This document shows positions 50,091 through 62,726 of a stretch of 64,000 nucleotides of DNA, piece after piece. Positions within the stretch are counted from its first letter, which is position 1. Each line of letters starts with the position of its first letter. Source of the DNA: Malania oleifera (taxonomy: Eukaryota; Streptophyta; Magnoliopsida; Santalales; Ximeniaceae). Made by a program: the position numbers and the translations under genes. The DNA lies in the NCBI RefSeq assembly GCF_029873635.1, contig NC_080422.1, positions 4,320,001 through 4,384,000 of the forward strand, in the 5' to 3' direction. The notes below the pieces were generated by a model. That model ran no database searches and had not been told where the DNA came from. It saw only the letters and a program-made list of their open reading frames with translations.

Positions 50091-50580
50091 AAAAGAATAA
50101 AAATTTAAAAATTTAGAAGAGCGTCGTGTTAGAGTAGATCAGATATCATTGTGTAAAGTGAGTTGAAGACGCCCCCACGAGCATGACGCGGTGAAAAGAT
50201 ATCAAAATGTAAAAATGAGTATCGGGAGTTCAATTTTCGGTAGATACGCTCATGGAGCCAGTGGTACCTGTAGATGGTGAGAATTTACTCTGTAAGCTAG
50301 CGGGGACCGTGGATAGTGAGAGTTCGCTCTGTGAGTTAACGGGGACCGTGAATGGTGAGAGTTTTCTATGAGCCAGTGGGGATCGTAGATAGCAATGGAG
50401 ATGTATCTTTAGGATCGGGTTGATCGAACGTCCAACTGATGTACGGAAGTTGTGTCCGCATTTCGGACTTTACCTGATCAACGAGACTTAGGGAAATGAT
50501 GCTAATTCGTAGGTTTGGTGCCGCACTAGGAAATCAAAAGGACTTATTGATGGCTGGAATTCATATATAATAAAAAATAT
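50091..50580. repeat. Dispersed repeat with internal 45-bp tandem units
   Basis: Three to four units of about 45-50 bp run from about 50250 to 50390, each with a GGGGACCGT(G/A)(G/A)ATGGTGAGAG-like core. They are followed by the segment GTCCAACTGATG to TTTACCTGATCAACGAGAC, which is the relative of 43551-43700. No coding capacity. The superfamily is not known. Confidence 0.6.
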
Positions 50581-50829
50581 ATATATAAAATGACTTGAAG
50601 ACTTAAAAATCAGATTGAGGATAATTGAGACATTAAAATTGAGCCACGTAGCCCGAACTTCTAATTTCATTTCACTCTTATCTACTAAAAAAATTTGTAT
50701 GTAGTTCTTACTTCCTATTAAGAATGTGAGGCTCATGTTCTACTTAATAAAACTATATTATTTGAGTCCGCGTCATTATGTGCCCCTAGTGCGTAGCACG
50801 ACGGCAGACCACGATAAATTTGACACGGA

Positions 50830-51463
50830 GGCATTGGTTGACACGTGGAGGGACCACGAGGGGACGCGTGTCACGTACTCTACCTTAACCACTAAGCAAA
50901 CGCCGGTGTGAACTCAGCGGCCCGCTCCTCACTTACCGCATCTTCTAGAAAGTAGAAACCCCGCGCCACACGTCCTCCCCGCTTCCTCACACCACCCACC
51001 ACCATCTCTGAGTCGTCTCTGTTTCTCTCTCTGTTTCTCTAGAAATAAATAACGCGTTTTGGGGGGCGAGGTCGTCATCGCCATCGCATTTCCTCAATTA
51101 ATTTTCCTTTATAATAATTCCAACTCTCCTCTCTTCACAGTGACAGTCACTCGTTCTCAATTCTTCCACTTTGACAAATCTACACGCCATCTAATCCATA
51201 CCCTGCTTCTTCGAAACTTCCTCCCACCCATCCCTTCTGCCAGCACCCCTCTTGCTCTCTCTTTCTCTATATTACTGCCCTTCCTTCCCACTTCATCTCC
51301 CTCTCTCATACCCTTCTTCGGCTCTGTGTAAATCTATACAATATATACAGACATATCTAGAAGCATAATCACAACGCAGCGTTTGTTTTATTTACCATTT
51401 CTGCGAGATAATAAGGAGAAGAGCAAGAACCAGGAGGAGAATTCCTGATTGGGTCTTGTAAAG
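50830..51463 (+). promoter_or_regulatory. Promoter and 5'UTR region of the DCD gene
   Basis: Seen: a G-box/ABRE-type ACACGTGG (50841-50848) next to a W-box core TTGAC, then CGCGTGTCACGTAC about 25 bp on, within a GC-richer patch. From about 51000 a CT-rich leader (TCTCTGTTTCTCTC) leads to the ATG at 51464. Family knowledge: NRP-type DCD genes respond to ER and osmotic stress, and ACGTG cores bind bZIP factors. That these boxes act here is inference; the transcription start is unknown. Confidence 0.45.
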
Positions 51464-53730
51464 ATGGAGAACAATCAGCAGTCCTTTTGGCAGTTCAGCG
51501 ACCAGCTTCGTCTTCAGACTTCGAGCTTCGCGAACCTCTCTATCAACGATTCCATATGGAGCACATCCTCCGGGGCGAAGAACGAGCGGCGCAATTTCGA
51601 CGTCAGGGTCGGTGGAGAGGTCAATTCCTCGTCTGGGTCGAAGCAGACGGAGCCCGATTTTAATGGGTTCAACAACGGGTGGAAATTCGGGGGCGGGGGC
51701 ATCATCGGAGACGGCGGTGCGATTGGGGGAAGTTCCTTTAAGAACGTCAATGGGGTTAATGGCGGATTCAACAAAGGTATTTATTCGAAGCCTTTGAGCC
51801 TGAATCACAACAGTAAATTCAATAGCATCAACACAAAAGGAGGAAAGAATGGTCTTGGGAAGGGCGAGGATGATCGTGTTGGAGGCAAGGTGGGGAAGAA
51901 GAACGGTTATAGTAATAAGAACGGCGGCGGTGATAATAATAGTAATAGTAATAACAATAAGAACAGTTCTGATAAGAGATTCAAGACCCTTCCACCATCG
52001 GAGTCTCTGCCCAGAAACGAAACCATTGGTGGGTATATCTTTGTCTGCAACAACGATACGATGCAAGAAAATCTCAAGAGGCAGCTCTTTGGTATGCATC
52101 TTCTGATCTTCTCCACCAGGCTTAATATCTTTTTGCTTTACTTTAGTATTTGCCCTTTCATATTCCTTTCACAGTTTAAAAAAAAAACCTTTTAAACTTG
52201 GTGTGGATCATGGATTTGATGCCTCGGATTTGGATTTGTGCAAATTCACAAGTTCAAATTCAAACTTCAACTTCAATCTCACAAATACAGGGTTAGTTTG
52301 TTCATCTGCGCTTGAACATGGCCTTTCAGAAAGAATCCAGGCCTTTTGGATCATTAGATGTACAACTCAACTTCGATTCTTCTGGAGAACTTTTCTTTTT
52401 GTACACTCAAGTCTATGGATATAAGTATCTGGTCTGTTTCTGTTTGGACTTGGATGTTTAATTGCTTCATATGGATACAAGCATTCCAAATTTCACCATT
52501 AGAGAGCAATACGAATTTTCCAATTTTATACTTAACTGGTTTTGTTTGTTTCATTAAATTCTGTATTACATGCATCTGACATTCGAAATTCTAATCGATT
52601 CTAGGTTTACCTCCACGCTATAGAGATTCAGTTCGGGCAATAACACCAGGCTTGCCCCTCTTCCTCTACAACTATTCTACCCACCAACTCCATGGGGTGT
52701 ATGAGGTTTGTATTTGTTTCATTCTTCTAAAATAGTTAGCAATTACCTAATGAGAAATTTAAGTTATTTGAATGAACAAATTAGTGAGCTGTTAATCACC
52801 ATACCCAGCAAGGCTCAAGCCTAGTGCTAGTTGAATGAATTGTTATGGGTAGATTCAGATTGCTAGTATTATCTGTTTTCCTCAAGTACACACTACACGA
52901 TTCCTTGGACTTTCCAACGTTTAGTTTTGGGTGGCGAACCTTGGTCTGATTTCCAAATGGTCTGTTCAGGCTGCAAGCTTTGGAGGAACAAACATAGATC
53001 CGACAGCCTGGGAGGACAAGAAATGCCCCGGTGAATCGCGCTTCCCTGCCCAGGTACCTTCTGCAATCTTATCTCGTAATGCCAAATCAACGCTTGCAAA
53101 GTTTAGTACACACTGTTAGTCGAGGAAAAAGAAGTATAGTTTTTCTGCTTATGAATTTAAGACTTTGTTGTTGGATAAGACACAGAATTCTCATCAAACA
53201 ATTCAAAGCCTTGTTCATGTAGTTTTATGTTATGAGATTGGTCTTACGTTCAGATATAGTGATGCGAAATCATTACTCATAAGGCCTAGTACACACTTTT
53301 AGTTGTGGAAAAGATTTGTGTAGTTTTTCTGCTAATGGATTTTCAAGACTTGTTCTTTGCTGGACACGGACACTTTCCATCAAACAACTCAAAGCCTTGT
53401 TCATATTGTTTTATGTTGTAAGATTGGATTGTAACACAGGCACTGAGTTGTTGTCACTGAATTGTGGGATGGACCATTTGTTTTTGTGGACAGGTAAGAG
53501 TCCTTACAAGGAAGATCTGTGAACCATTAGAAGAGGACTCATTCAGGCCAATTCTCCACCATTACGATGGACCAAAGTTCCGCCTTGAGCTGAACATACC
53601 CGAGGTAATCTTACCAAAATACTTGTACAAGCCATTTGCCTGTTTGAAGGGCATAGTTCTGATCTATTCTCCTGTTTGAACTTCACAGGCAATCTCCCTT
53701 TTGGATATATTCGAGGAGAGCAACCTGTGA
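51464..53730 (+). CDS. DCD-domain protein, N-rich protein (NRP)-type, 5 exons, 321 aa
   Basis: Exons 51464-52091, 52605-52705, 52970-53053, 53494-53604 and 53689-53730 sum to 966 nt, in frame to TGA; all introns are GT-AG. The start is the first ATG in a good context (AAGATGG). Residues 1 to about 185 are low-complexity, rich in Asn, Gly, Ser and Lys (an N-rich run at about 151-168). Residues about 188-317 form the DCD (development and cell death) domain: GGYIFVCNNDTM, a FGLPPRYRDSVRAI stretch across the first junction, LFLYNYSTHQLHGVYEA, SRFPAQVRV and the C-terminal LLDIFEE. Family knowledge: short proteins with an N-rich front and a C-terminal DCD domain are the NRP/B2 group; soybean N-rich proteins act in ER- and osmotic-stress-induced cell death. 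No transmembrane segment is evident. Intact by sequence. The exact function in this plant is inferred. The dense Asn/Gly region could be taken for a non-coding repeat, but frame and domain junctions are clean. Confidence 0.93.
53095..53430 (+). repeat. About 185-bp tandem duplication in DCD intron 3
   Basis: Two diverged copies (about 53098-53245 and 53284-53430) share AGTACACAC, TAGTTTTTCTGCT and CAAAGCCTTGTTCAT blocks in the same order. Intron 3 (53054-53493) is therefore mostly this duplication. Exons are not involved. Confidence 0.85.
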
Positions 53731-54125
53731 GCTACGCAGTGCGTCTGCAGAGGCATACATATACAAATACAAGCTGCCGTGGAGGCATACATATACTATA
53801 CAAAATAGCGAAAGAAAAAGAGAAATGAGAAAAGCAGAGAGGAAATAGAGGTGTTTGGTTTTTAATCTGTATTGGGTATGAACACTTGGGTAGAGGAAGG
53901 CCAGGGAAGAGAAGGGTGCTGTAAAATATGTTCTATGTGATGTGTAAACTCTTTTGTATGGTTGTTACAAAGTTATACTTGTCCTACTTAGATATATAAA
54001 TAATAAGCTTACTTATATGATCAGTATACTTCTGCCATTTTAGTTTGAATGATTTATAGAAAGTTGAGCTTATGTACATGCCTTCGCCATTGGCACTCTC
54101 TTTTCTGAACACAACATGAGATTGT

Positions 54126-54131
54126 AATAAA
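54126..54131 (+). terminator. Candidate polyadenylation signal of the DCD gene
   Basis: AATAAA about 400 nt past the TGA stop; an ATAAATAATAA cluster at about 53995 is nearer and may be used instead. Plant signals are loose. Confidence 0.35.
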
Positions 54132-54742
54132 ATGAAATAGATCTTTTCTTAATACTCGATGCTTCTTTTTTGGATTATACACCGAATTTTTATGTGTTTG
54201 TTTTATGGTTCACGTGACTAATCTCACGTCCTTTGAAGCCGATTCCATAACTTTAAAGGGAGATAAATTTCAGAAATTCAAGAGTGAAAACGAACGCTGG
54301 AGGTTTGAATATCTGATCTTATAAGAGGCATTTTCATAGCCCGTACTACCATTTAAATCACACTCTGGGGGTAAACTCAATCCTTTTTTGCTTCAATACA
54401 AGTTGGTGGAAAAAACTCTTCAAGACTTCAAAAAGCTGTCTCTCCCTCTCTCTCTAGTCTTTTTAGTAATAAATAAACAAACAAAAGTGTTAAGGTTTAA
54501 CGGGTTTAAACCCTAGTTAATAATTTCTTATCAAACCAAATCTTAAATTCGGCTAAAAGTTAAATCCTTTTATTTATATATCCTTCAAACTTTCTAAAAG
54601 ATGGAGCCAGCATGATTGCTAATTCGGTAGTGGGTATGGTCACTCATTTTTCTAGAGAGTGTTGTTGGTCTATCTTTTAGACCACATTGATTTGTCAATT
54701 GTCCTACCAACCATGCAGAGTTGTCTTTTAGGATTCGCCAAA

Positions 54743-55009
54743 GGCCTAGCGTGCCATTGACTACTTCAAAATATTTATTTAATGAATAAATTTGAGATTT
54801 TTTTAAGTTATCATTACTCATTTTTATCCTCTCTTTTGTGTGAGGAATTTATCATGATTCTACTATAGTTTTTTTTTTTTTTTTTTAAGTCCTGGACATT
54901 GGTCAAGGCATTGCTGGTCAAGGTGCTGCACCGGAACAAGCTATGATAGAATATAATAATATATAATATGGAGCGGGTAGCGGCCTAGCGTGCCATTGAC
55001 TACTTCAAA
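54743..55009. repeat. 28-bp direct repeat, two identical copies
   Basis: GGCCTAGCGTGCCATTGACT plus ACTTCAAA occurs at 54743-54770 and again at 54982-55009 with identical sequence, while the 211 bp between differ from the flanks. This may be the trace of an insertion or a filler-type double-strand-break repair. Confidence 0.85.
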
Positions 55010-55540
55010 GAGAGAATGGCTCATCATGGCACCCACCCCCACCAAAACTGTTCGCCAATTTTGGATGTTGACTCAACCATACTAAATAACAAAACAAACA
55101 CAACTAGTGATATGCATATATTCATTTTTGTTTTTTTCAAACTTAGACTTCAACTTTGCGTTCTAAAGACCGGCCTCTAAGCCTACTAGTTTTATCTCGT
55201 GACTTTCATAAAAAAAATAATAATAATTTGAATCTTGTAGAAAAATAAGTCAGAAATTTAATGAGTCTAAGATTTTTTTGGTTCTATAGTTGTAATACTT
55301 GATGGTTGTGACAATTCACAATTGCTGTTGATATTGGTATATTATTATTATTATTATTATTGCAGTAACAATTGAAGTTGTGGTAAAGATTATTAAGTTA
55401 TATACCCCAACTGCACATAAGGAGACCTTTTTACAAATACTTGGTGTGCATGAATCTAAAGCTTTGTATAATATGTTATTCATCTTTTGTTATATATAAC
55501 CAACCTGTAACAAAATTATCTTTTTTATATTCCATTTCTT

Positions 55541-55575
<35 letters not shown>

Positions 55576-55734
55576 ACATCATTCAATGAGAAATACAAAG
55601 AAGAATTCTAGTAAATTCTTTTCTCCTCTAACAAAAATAAGTTACATTTTAGAATTTTACCACCATCTAATTTGAAATTGTATTAATTTTTACCAATTAC
55701 TAATTTTGAAGAGTAAAGCTTACCAATATTTCAA
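55010..55734. other. AT-rich stretch with short microsatellites
   Basis: (ATT)n at about 55335-55361 and (AT)n at about 55543-55571. 55560-55625 (AATGAGAAATACAAAGAAG) resembles the tail of a copia LTR, but no other part is seen. No gene. Confidence 0.5.
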
Positions 55735-55960
55735 AATAATACAATCTAATGTTTGCTACTTTTGTCTGGAAAGTCAATCAGCCAACTAATTGGTCCGAAA
55801 AGTCAATCAACCAATTAATTATTTATCTGCAAAGTCAATCGGCCAACTACTTTGTCTAGAAAGTTAATTGGCCAATTATTTGGTTCTTTGGAATTTACGC
55901 CCAATTAATCAAGATCAGCTCCATCAATTAAGCATGATCAGCTCCATCAAAAACTTGGAC
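55735..55960. repeat. Tandem repeat, about 32-36-bp unit, four copies
   Basis: AAAGT(C/T)AAT(C/T)(A/G)(G/A)CCAA(C/T)TA-type units recur near 55772, 55800, 55832 and 55862, followed by two copies of ATCAGCTCCATCAA (about 55914 and 55938). The host sequence may be a decayed LTR; that is not certain. Confidence 0.75.
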
Positions 55961-56187
55961 TAAATTTATTAAACCTTCATAGTTCTTTGGGCCAAGCTTG
56001 GAGGGGCCCGATTTTGAATAAGCTCAAATATCTTGAATCCGTCCATTAAGTGCTTCTTTTATCTTCTTGAATCTCGCTCTAGTGATAAGCCTAACTGGGA
56101 CATGCAATGGATCATTTAATGGTGCTTATTGATTCTTATCACAAACCTAACCTTGATTTTCATTATTGGAGGTGTACCGACCAGTTG

Positions 56188-57411
56188 TGTAATGCTCCGG
56201 TCCTTTATACGAACCCAGAGTGCTACTACACATACAGAATACCTGTATCTGATAAACATACATAAACAACCCGTCCTAAACAGGGACAAACAAGTGTAAT
56301 TCATACATATATGTATTCATGCACAGCGGAAAACATAAACATTCACATTTGGGGTTCTATTAGACATATATCAGAGTTCTATCTATATTCCTCAGTACAA
56401 AAGATCCATGTTTAAAATATAAACATATTACACCCTTTTACATCCTACCAGGTTCCCAGTAATGATACAAAAACTTACGTCTACTAACAAGACTATACGC
56501 GACAAAGTCCCTCTAGAAGAATTAGGACCGACGTCCTGTACCTGAAACAAAGGTTGTAAGATTGGGGTGAGACACTTTTCAATAAGGTGGAAGATATTAC
56601 AATAGCACGTGACTACATGAGTTTATTCTAGTTAAAACAGTTGCATAGTATTACGTACACAGTACAATACTACCAAAGATATATAAACATAATAAGACAT
56701 CATTACAAGCGAGAGTTCCTAAGGTTAGGGTAGGGTATAGGCTCATACGTTGTACGATTCCCTCCACACGGTACTCAACCCTGTGACTTTGCCTATTTCA
56801 GTTTTTAAATCATGTATATGAAAATTTAGGACAATGACCAGCTTTGGAACTTTCAGAAATATATCTAATTACCCCATGGCATAGGTTGTTCACTGATAAC
56901 TCTGACAAAGCCATGTTCGTGCAGGCACTGTCAACCATAACTGATATAGTCTGGCTGCTCCACCTGGTATATTATTTCACCAGTGGCCCCATACACTCCT
57001 GCAAGTAGATTGTCTCGATACCCACACTGATTCATATGTGTGGTTGCACTGTACCTCAGTCAGCAACGGAACCGCGCCTCTAGCTATTTAAAGCCTCAGA
57101 TAACCTGGAGTATCTTTCAACTCCTTCGGAGTGTCTTTCAACTCCTTTAGTAACAAGTTGTGGTCTCAATCAATCATATATATAATTTAAAATAAAACAT
57201 AACAACCTATGCAGTTCCAGTATTTTCACAACTGTAACCATGCAATCTTTCATGCATTTTTCTTTTCTGTCAGTTAGTGGAGTTAACCGGCACAAACACT
57301 CTCAATTCAACCTTTTTACATTTTAAAGTTCGGTGATTAACCGACACCTATTTTCCACATTTTCAAATAACAGAATGGAATTTCAGTTTTCACAGTTCAT
57401 TCACAAATATA
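56188..57411 (-). repeat. Partial gypsy LTR, inverted relative to the pol beside it
   Basis: On the plus strand it opens TGTAATGCTCCGG, the complement of an LTR end, and holds blocks shared with 22246-22620, such as AACCCAGAGTGCTAC and TGGGGTGAGACACTT. The U3 part is missing: at about 57405 it gives way directly to plus-strand pol. The opposite orientation means it belongs to a different copy. Confidence 0.7.
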
Positions 57412-60322
57412 AGGGAGTTCTCTGATGTTTTTCCAGAAGATTTACCGGGGTTGCCTCCTGATCGTGAGGTGGAATTTGTAATTGTTCTGATCCTAGGGAT
57501 AGCACCAATCTCCAAAGCCCTATACAGAATGGCTCCAGTTAAATTAAAGGAGTTAAAAAAGCAACTACAGGAGCTTCTAGACAGGGGGTTTATCAGACCG
57601 AGTGTATCGCCCTGGGGTGTACCGATGTTATTTGTGAAGAAGAAGAAGGACGGGTCGATGAGGATGTGCATCGATTACCGGGAGATTAATAAAGTAATAG
57701 TGAAGAACAAGTATCCATTACCCCAAATTGATGACCTATTTGATCAGCTTCAGGGTACACAGATTTTCTCTAAAATCAATTTGCGATCTGGATATTATCA
57801 GGTGAAGGTTAGAGCAAATGATATAGCGAAGACTGCTTTTCGAACTCGGTGCGACCATTATGAGTTCTTGGTTATGCCGTTTGGGTTAACAAATGTTTCA
57901 GTCGTATTTATGGATATAATGAATAGGGTATTCCACAAGTATTTAGACCAGTTTGTTATTGTGTTCATATATGATATTTTGGACTACTCAAGGAGCCCTG
58001 AAGAGCATGAAGCTCATCTGAGACTAGTACTTCAGGTGCTCAGGGAAAATAAGTTATTTGCTAAACTTAAGAAATGTGAATTCTAGCTAGAGCAGGTTGC
58101 ATTTCTGGGTCATGTGGTATCCAAGGAAGGGATTTCAGTGGATCCGAGCAAAGTAGAGGTTGTAGTTGATTGGGCAAGGCCGAAGAACGTGCAGGAAGTC
58201 AGAAGTTTTCTAGGTCTTGCCAGATACTACCGCCGATTTGTTGAGGGGTTCTCTAGATTATCAAGGTCTTTGACATGACTCATGAGGAAGAATGTGAAAT
58301 TTGATTGAATTAACGAATGTGAGTAGAACTTTCAGGAATTGAAGCAGCGTCTAGTCATTGCCCCAATGTTGACCCTTCCATCAGGTGAGAGTGGATTTGA
58401 AATTTACAATGATGCATCGTAGAATGGATTTGGTTGTGTTCTAATGCAGTAGGGGAAAGTCATTGCATATGCATCTCGCCAGTTGAAAGAGTACGAAAAG
58501 AACTATCCTACAAACAACTTGGAGCTGGCAACAGTTGTGTTTGCGTTGAAGATCTGACGATACTACTTTTATGGTGTAAGGTGTGAGATCTTTACTGACC
58601 ATAAGAGTCTCGTACTTCTTCACCCAGAAGGAGTTGAATATAAGGCAGCGCAAATGGCTTGAGTTGATAAAGGATGACAACTGCACCATTAGCTATCACC
58701 CAGGAAAGGCGAACATGGTAGCCGATGCATTTGAACTGGAAATCTAGGGGTATGTTAGCCTCAGTAGTTATGGCTTCACACCAGATCATGATGGACCTGG
58801 AGAGGTTGGGTGTAGAATTGGTAGAAGGGAATCGTCAGGCGTTCATTTCTAGTCTAGTGGTTCAACCGAATTTACGAGAGAGAATCGGAACAGCTCAGTT
58901 GAAAGATACAGAGTTGATAGAGATTGTAGAGAAGATATAGGATAAGCAACACACAAACTTTAATATTGCTAAGGATGGAGTTCCTAGATTTCACACTCGA
59001 TTGTGTGTGCCAGATGACACATAGATAAAGAGGACGATTCTAGGGGAAGCTCATCGTTCTCTCTATACTGTTCACCCGGGTAGCACGAAGATGTATAGAG
59101 ACTTGCGTGAAACATTCTCATATAGCAACATGTAAAGAGAAATTTCTAAATTTGTAGGTCAGTGCTTGACATGTCAGTAGGTGAAGGTAGAACACCAGAG
59201 GCCAGCAGGACCGTTTCAACCACTGGACATCCCTACGTGGAAGTGGGAGCATATCTCGATGGACTTTGTATCGGGATTGCCTTCAGCGTTGCATGGGCAG
59301 AATGTCATATGGGTAGTGGTTGACAGATTGATGAAGACTGCCCATTTCATTCCGGTTAGAACCAGTTATTCCATGGATAAGCTAGCAGAACTCTATGTTC
59401 AGAAGATAGTCAGAATACATGGTGTGTCCGTGTCCATCGTTTCATATCGAGATCCACGATTCACTTCTCGTTTCAGGAAGAGTTTGCGGGGAGTGTTGGG
59501 TTCTCAACTCACTTTCAGTACTGCATTTCACCCTCAGATGGATGGACAGTCTGAACGAACCATTCAGATTCTCAAGGATATGCTACGCGCATGTGTGTTA
59601 GATTTTAGGGGCAGTTGGATCCAATATCTGACGTTGGTTGAGTTTGCATACAATAACAGTCACCAAGCCAGCATTGGAATGACACCATATGAGGCTTTAT
59701 ATGGTCGTCGATGTCGATTTCCATTGTACTGGGATGAAGTAGGCGAGCAGCAAATTTTGGGACCAGAACTTATTTAGCAAACCTCTGCAAAGGTCGAACT
59801 TATCAGGGAAAGGATCAAGGTAGCCCAGAGTCGATAGAAGAGTTATGCAGATACTCGCCGATGGGAGCTAGAATTCGAAGTAGGTGATATGATATTCTTG
59901 AGGATTGCTCCGATGAAGGGGGTGATGAGGTATAAAAAGAAGGGCAAATTAAGCCCTAAATACATTGGGTCATTTGAGATTCTGGAGAGGAATGGTTTGG
60001 CGGCGTACAAGATAGCACTTCCCCCAGTGCTGTTTAGGATACATGATGTTTTTCACGTGTCCATGTTGAGGAGGTACGTTCTAGACCCCTCACATGTTAG
60101 CAGTTATGAGTCATTGGAGATTGGGGATACTCTTGCATACAAGGAGGTACCGGTTCAGATTCTGGATCGAAAAATACAGGAACTGCGTACTAAGGATATA
60201 CCGCTAGTAAAGGTTTTGTGGTGGAATCATGCAGTTGAGGAAACATCCTGGGAGTTAGAAACAGAAATATGTCAGAAGTACCCACAGTTGTTCAGCGAGG
60301 GCTAGTGCCAAATGGGTAAGGG

Positions 60323-60346
60323 TGTAACATCCTCAAAATTCTATCC

Positions 60347-60379
<33 letters not shown>

Positions 60380-62437
60380 ATACCTAAGCAGCGGAAACAT
60401 AAATCATACAACCATTCACATATATATACTATACAGTACCAAAATCTAGTGTATATTCACCATAGCCATACAAGACTAACCCCTCCAGCATCATCTACCC
60501 AAAAAATATACACAACTCTGTCAAAAATTCACCCCATAACCAGGGTAATCAACACTCTCTCTATTCGCGAGCTTGATCTGCTCGCCTAACTGGCTCACCT
60601 AAAAAATGTTAAAGTAATGGGATGAGTTGACGCCCAGTAAGTGGAAATATGATATTACTAGTGTGTGGCAACTAAGTTAAGAGTACTTTTAAGTAATAAC
60701 TGAACTATAATGAAATAAATAATCTGTAAAGCATATCTTTCTTTCACAATTTAAAATATACTGTATCGTCTGTATTTTCTACTTTTCATACTGATAATAC
60801 CATACCATACTTATCATATACTGTAAAACTGTATACATATACATAACTGTGTTTTATCCCTAGGACTCTGTACGTCATGATTTGACCCCTCATGACAGGA
60901 TTGTGCGGCCCGTAGGTGGGACTTAACTTGGTCGACTCTCTAGGTAAGTCATCATACTCTACACTACCTCAACCCGGCCAAACTGCATCCACTCCTAAGC
61001 GCGGGACTAGCTGCTACCTCGTCTAACCGGCCCCCTCAACCCAGCGTACTGGGGAGCTGCATCCACTCCAAGCATAGTTAGATGGTACCCACATATTATC
61101 TGAAATATGTGGTTGCACTCTATCTGTATATAGCAATGGTACCGTGCTCTGTAACCGTATCTGTCTGTAACCTTTCCACAGGGATCTGATACTATATACA
61201 TATATACATATATACTCTTTTACTGTTTTCATCATGTTTCCAAAATTACCATAACGCTATCTTTATGTACTGTAAATACTGTAATCTTTGTATATTGTAT
61301 CTGCAGTATCTTGATGCTACCTCTGTATATCTATCTGTATACTCTGTATGTTATGGTAATAGGAAAACATGGCATGCTATAACATTGTACATACTGTTCT
61401 ATATAAAACTGTAATATATATATACTGATCTGAGTAAAACTGTATACATGTATATGTATATATCTGTATCATGAAACTATTCGTATAAAAGTTGTATATG
61501 CATGTAAATTTCTTGTATAATCTTTGTGCATTCAGTATAGTATGATACATTATAAAAGCTGTATAAGTTCTTCATCACGTGAAAATCTACTCAGGCCACA
61601 CAAGCATCTAAATTCATATTTTGTAAATACTATATAATAAACTGGTATAAATATGTGTCCATGAAATCTCTAATAGCATTATGAAAACTCCTAACATAGC
61701 ATATTTTCCTTGCCTTAACTTTGAAAAGCCCTTATAAAATTCTGGCTCTATACCCGCAAGGTTCCCAATTCAACTTCCTGAAAACACAATTCTCTAGAAA
61801 AAAATATCAGTATTTTCTTACCTACAACATTTCTTATATCTAAGGGAAAGGCAAATACTAAATAAAATGCCTTACCCTGAGATTAGGAGGAAATCCAAAC
61901 CAACTTTTCCAACGATCAGCTCTGGCAGACTTGCAAAGAACTTCTCCAAGAGCGTCATGGTAGTCTCAGATCTTTGATCTGGCAAGAAACAAACCCGGAA
62001 ACAAAGAGAGAAGTGAGAGAGATACATAGAGAGAGAGAGAGAGAGGAGCGCTAAAAATGGGTAAAAATCCAGGTTTTTCACTCTTTATACTGCCAGATTC
62101 GTCAATGAGACACGTCACCTCGTCGACGAGTTCTTCATTAAATTCGTTGACGAAACCCTATATTCGTCGACGAAATTCAGAGCATCCCATATCCGTCTTT
62201 CGGTATTTTCTCGTTGACAAAACCCTATATTTGTCGACGAATTTCCTTATGTACTCATCAATGAAACCCTGTATTCGTCGACAAATTTTCTGGCAATTCC
62301 TTGAAATTATTATTATTATTATTATTATTATGTCCAAAATACGATGTCGTTGACGAAGTCTACTGCCTCCTTCTGTTCCTGTTTCCATTTTTCTCTCTCT
62401 TTAATATTTAAATATCAGTATTTTTCGGGTCATTACA
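60323..62437 (-). mobile_element. Solo gypsy LTR inside the right-hand gypsy element
   Basis: 2115 bp; on the minus strand TGTAATGACCCG...GGATGTTACA, with a perfect 5-bp duplication AAGGG (60318-60322 and 62438-62442). It has palindrome-rich U3 (62100-62350), (ATT)n (about 62310-62331), the GC-rich block (about 60890-60925) and an (AT)n tract (60350-60376). Same family as the solo LTRs at 36892 and 46692. Confidence 0.93.
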
Positions 62438-62726
62438 AAGGGTATGGTTGTATATGGATGGATTAGAGTAGGTTGTGTAGTTAGTTGTTGGTAGTTTTAA
62501 TTATAGATAGTCTTTGAAAAAATTTGTTATAGTTATTGTATTTTCCCAAATGCAGTATTATAATCACAGTATTCCTCTGCCATAAGTGAGGGTAGTTAAT
62601 AAACTTGGGACAGGGCCGCTATGTGGGTGGCTACCGACTCTTCTGTAGACAAGGATCGTGAGTTAAGGAGGTGATCGGTAATAGTTAACAAATTTCGAGG
62701 ATGAAATTTTTGTAAGGAGGGGAGAA

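Noticed and set aside
51392-52099. 235-codon open frame opposite DCD exon 1
   Set aside because: Antisense shadow of the G/N-rich exon; the plus frame has the DCD domain and clean splice junctions.
60323-62437. 3' LTR of the right-hand gypsy element
   Set aside because: It is in opposite orientation and has its own AAGGG duplication; the true 3' LTR starts at 62727 after a polypurine tract.
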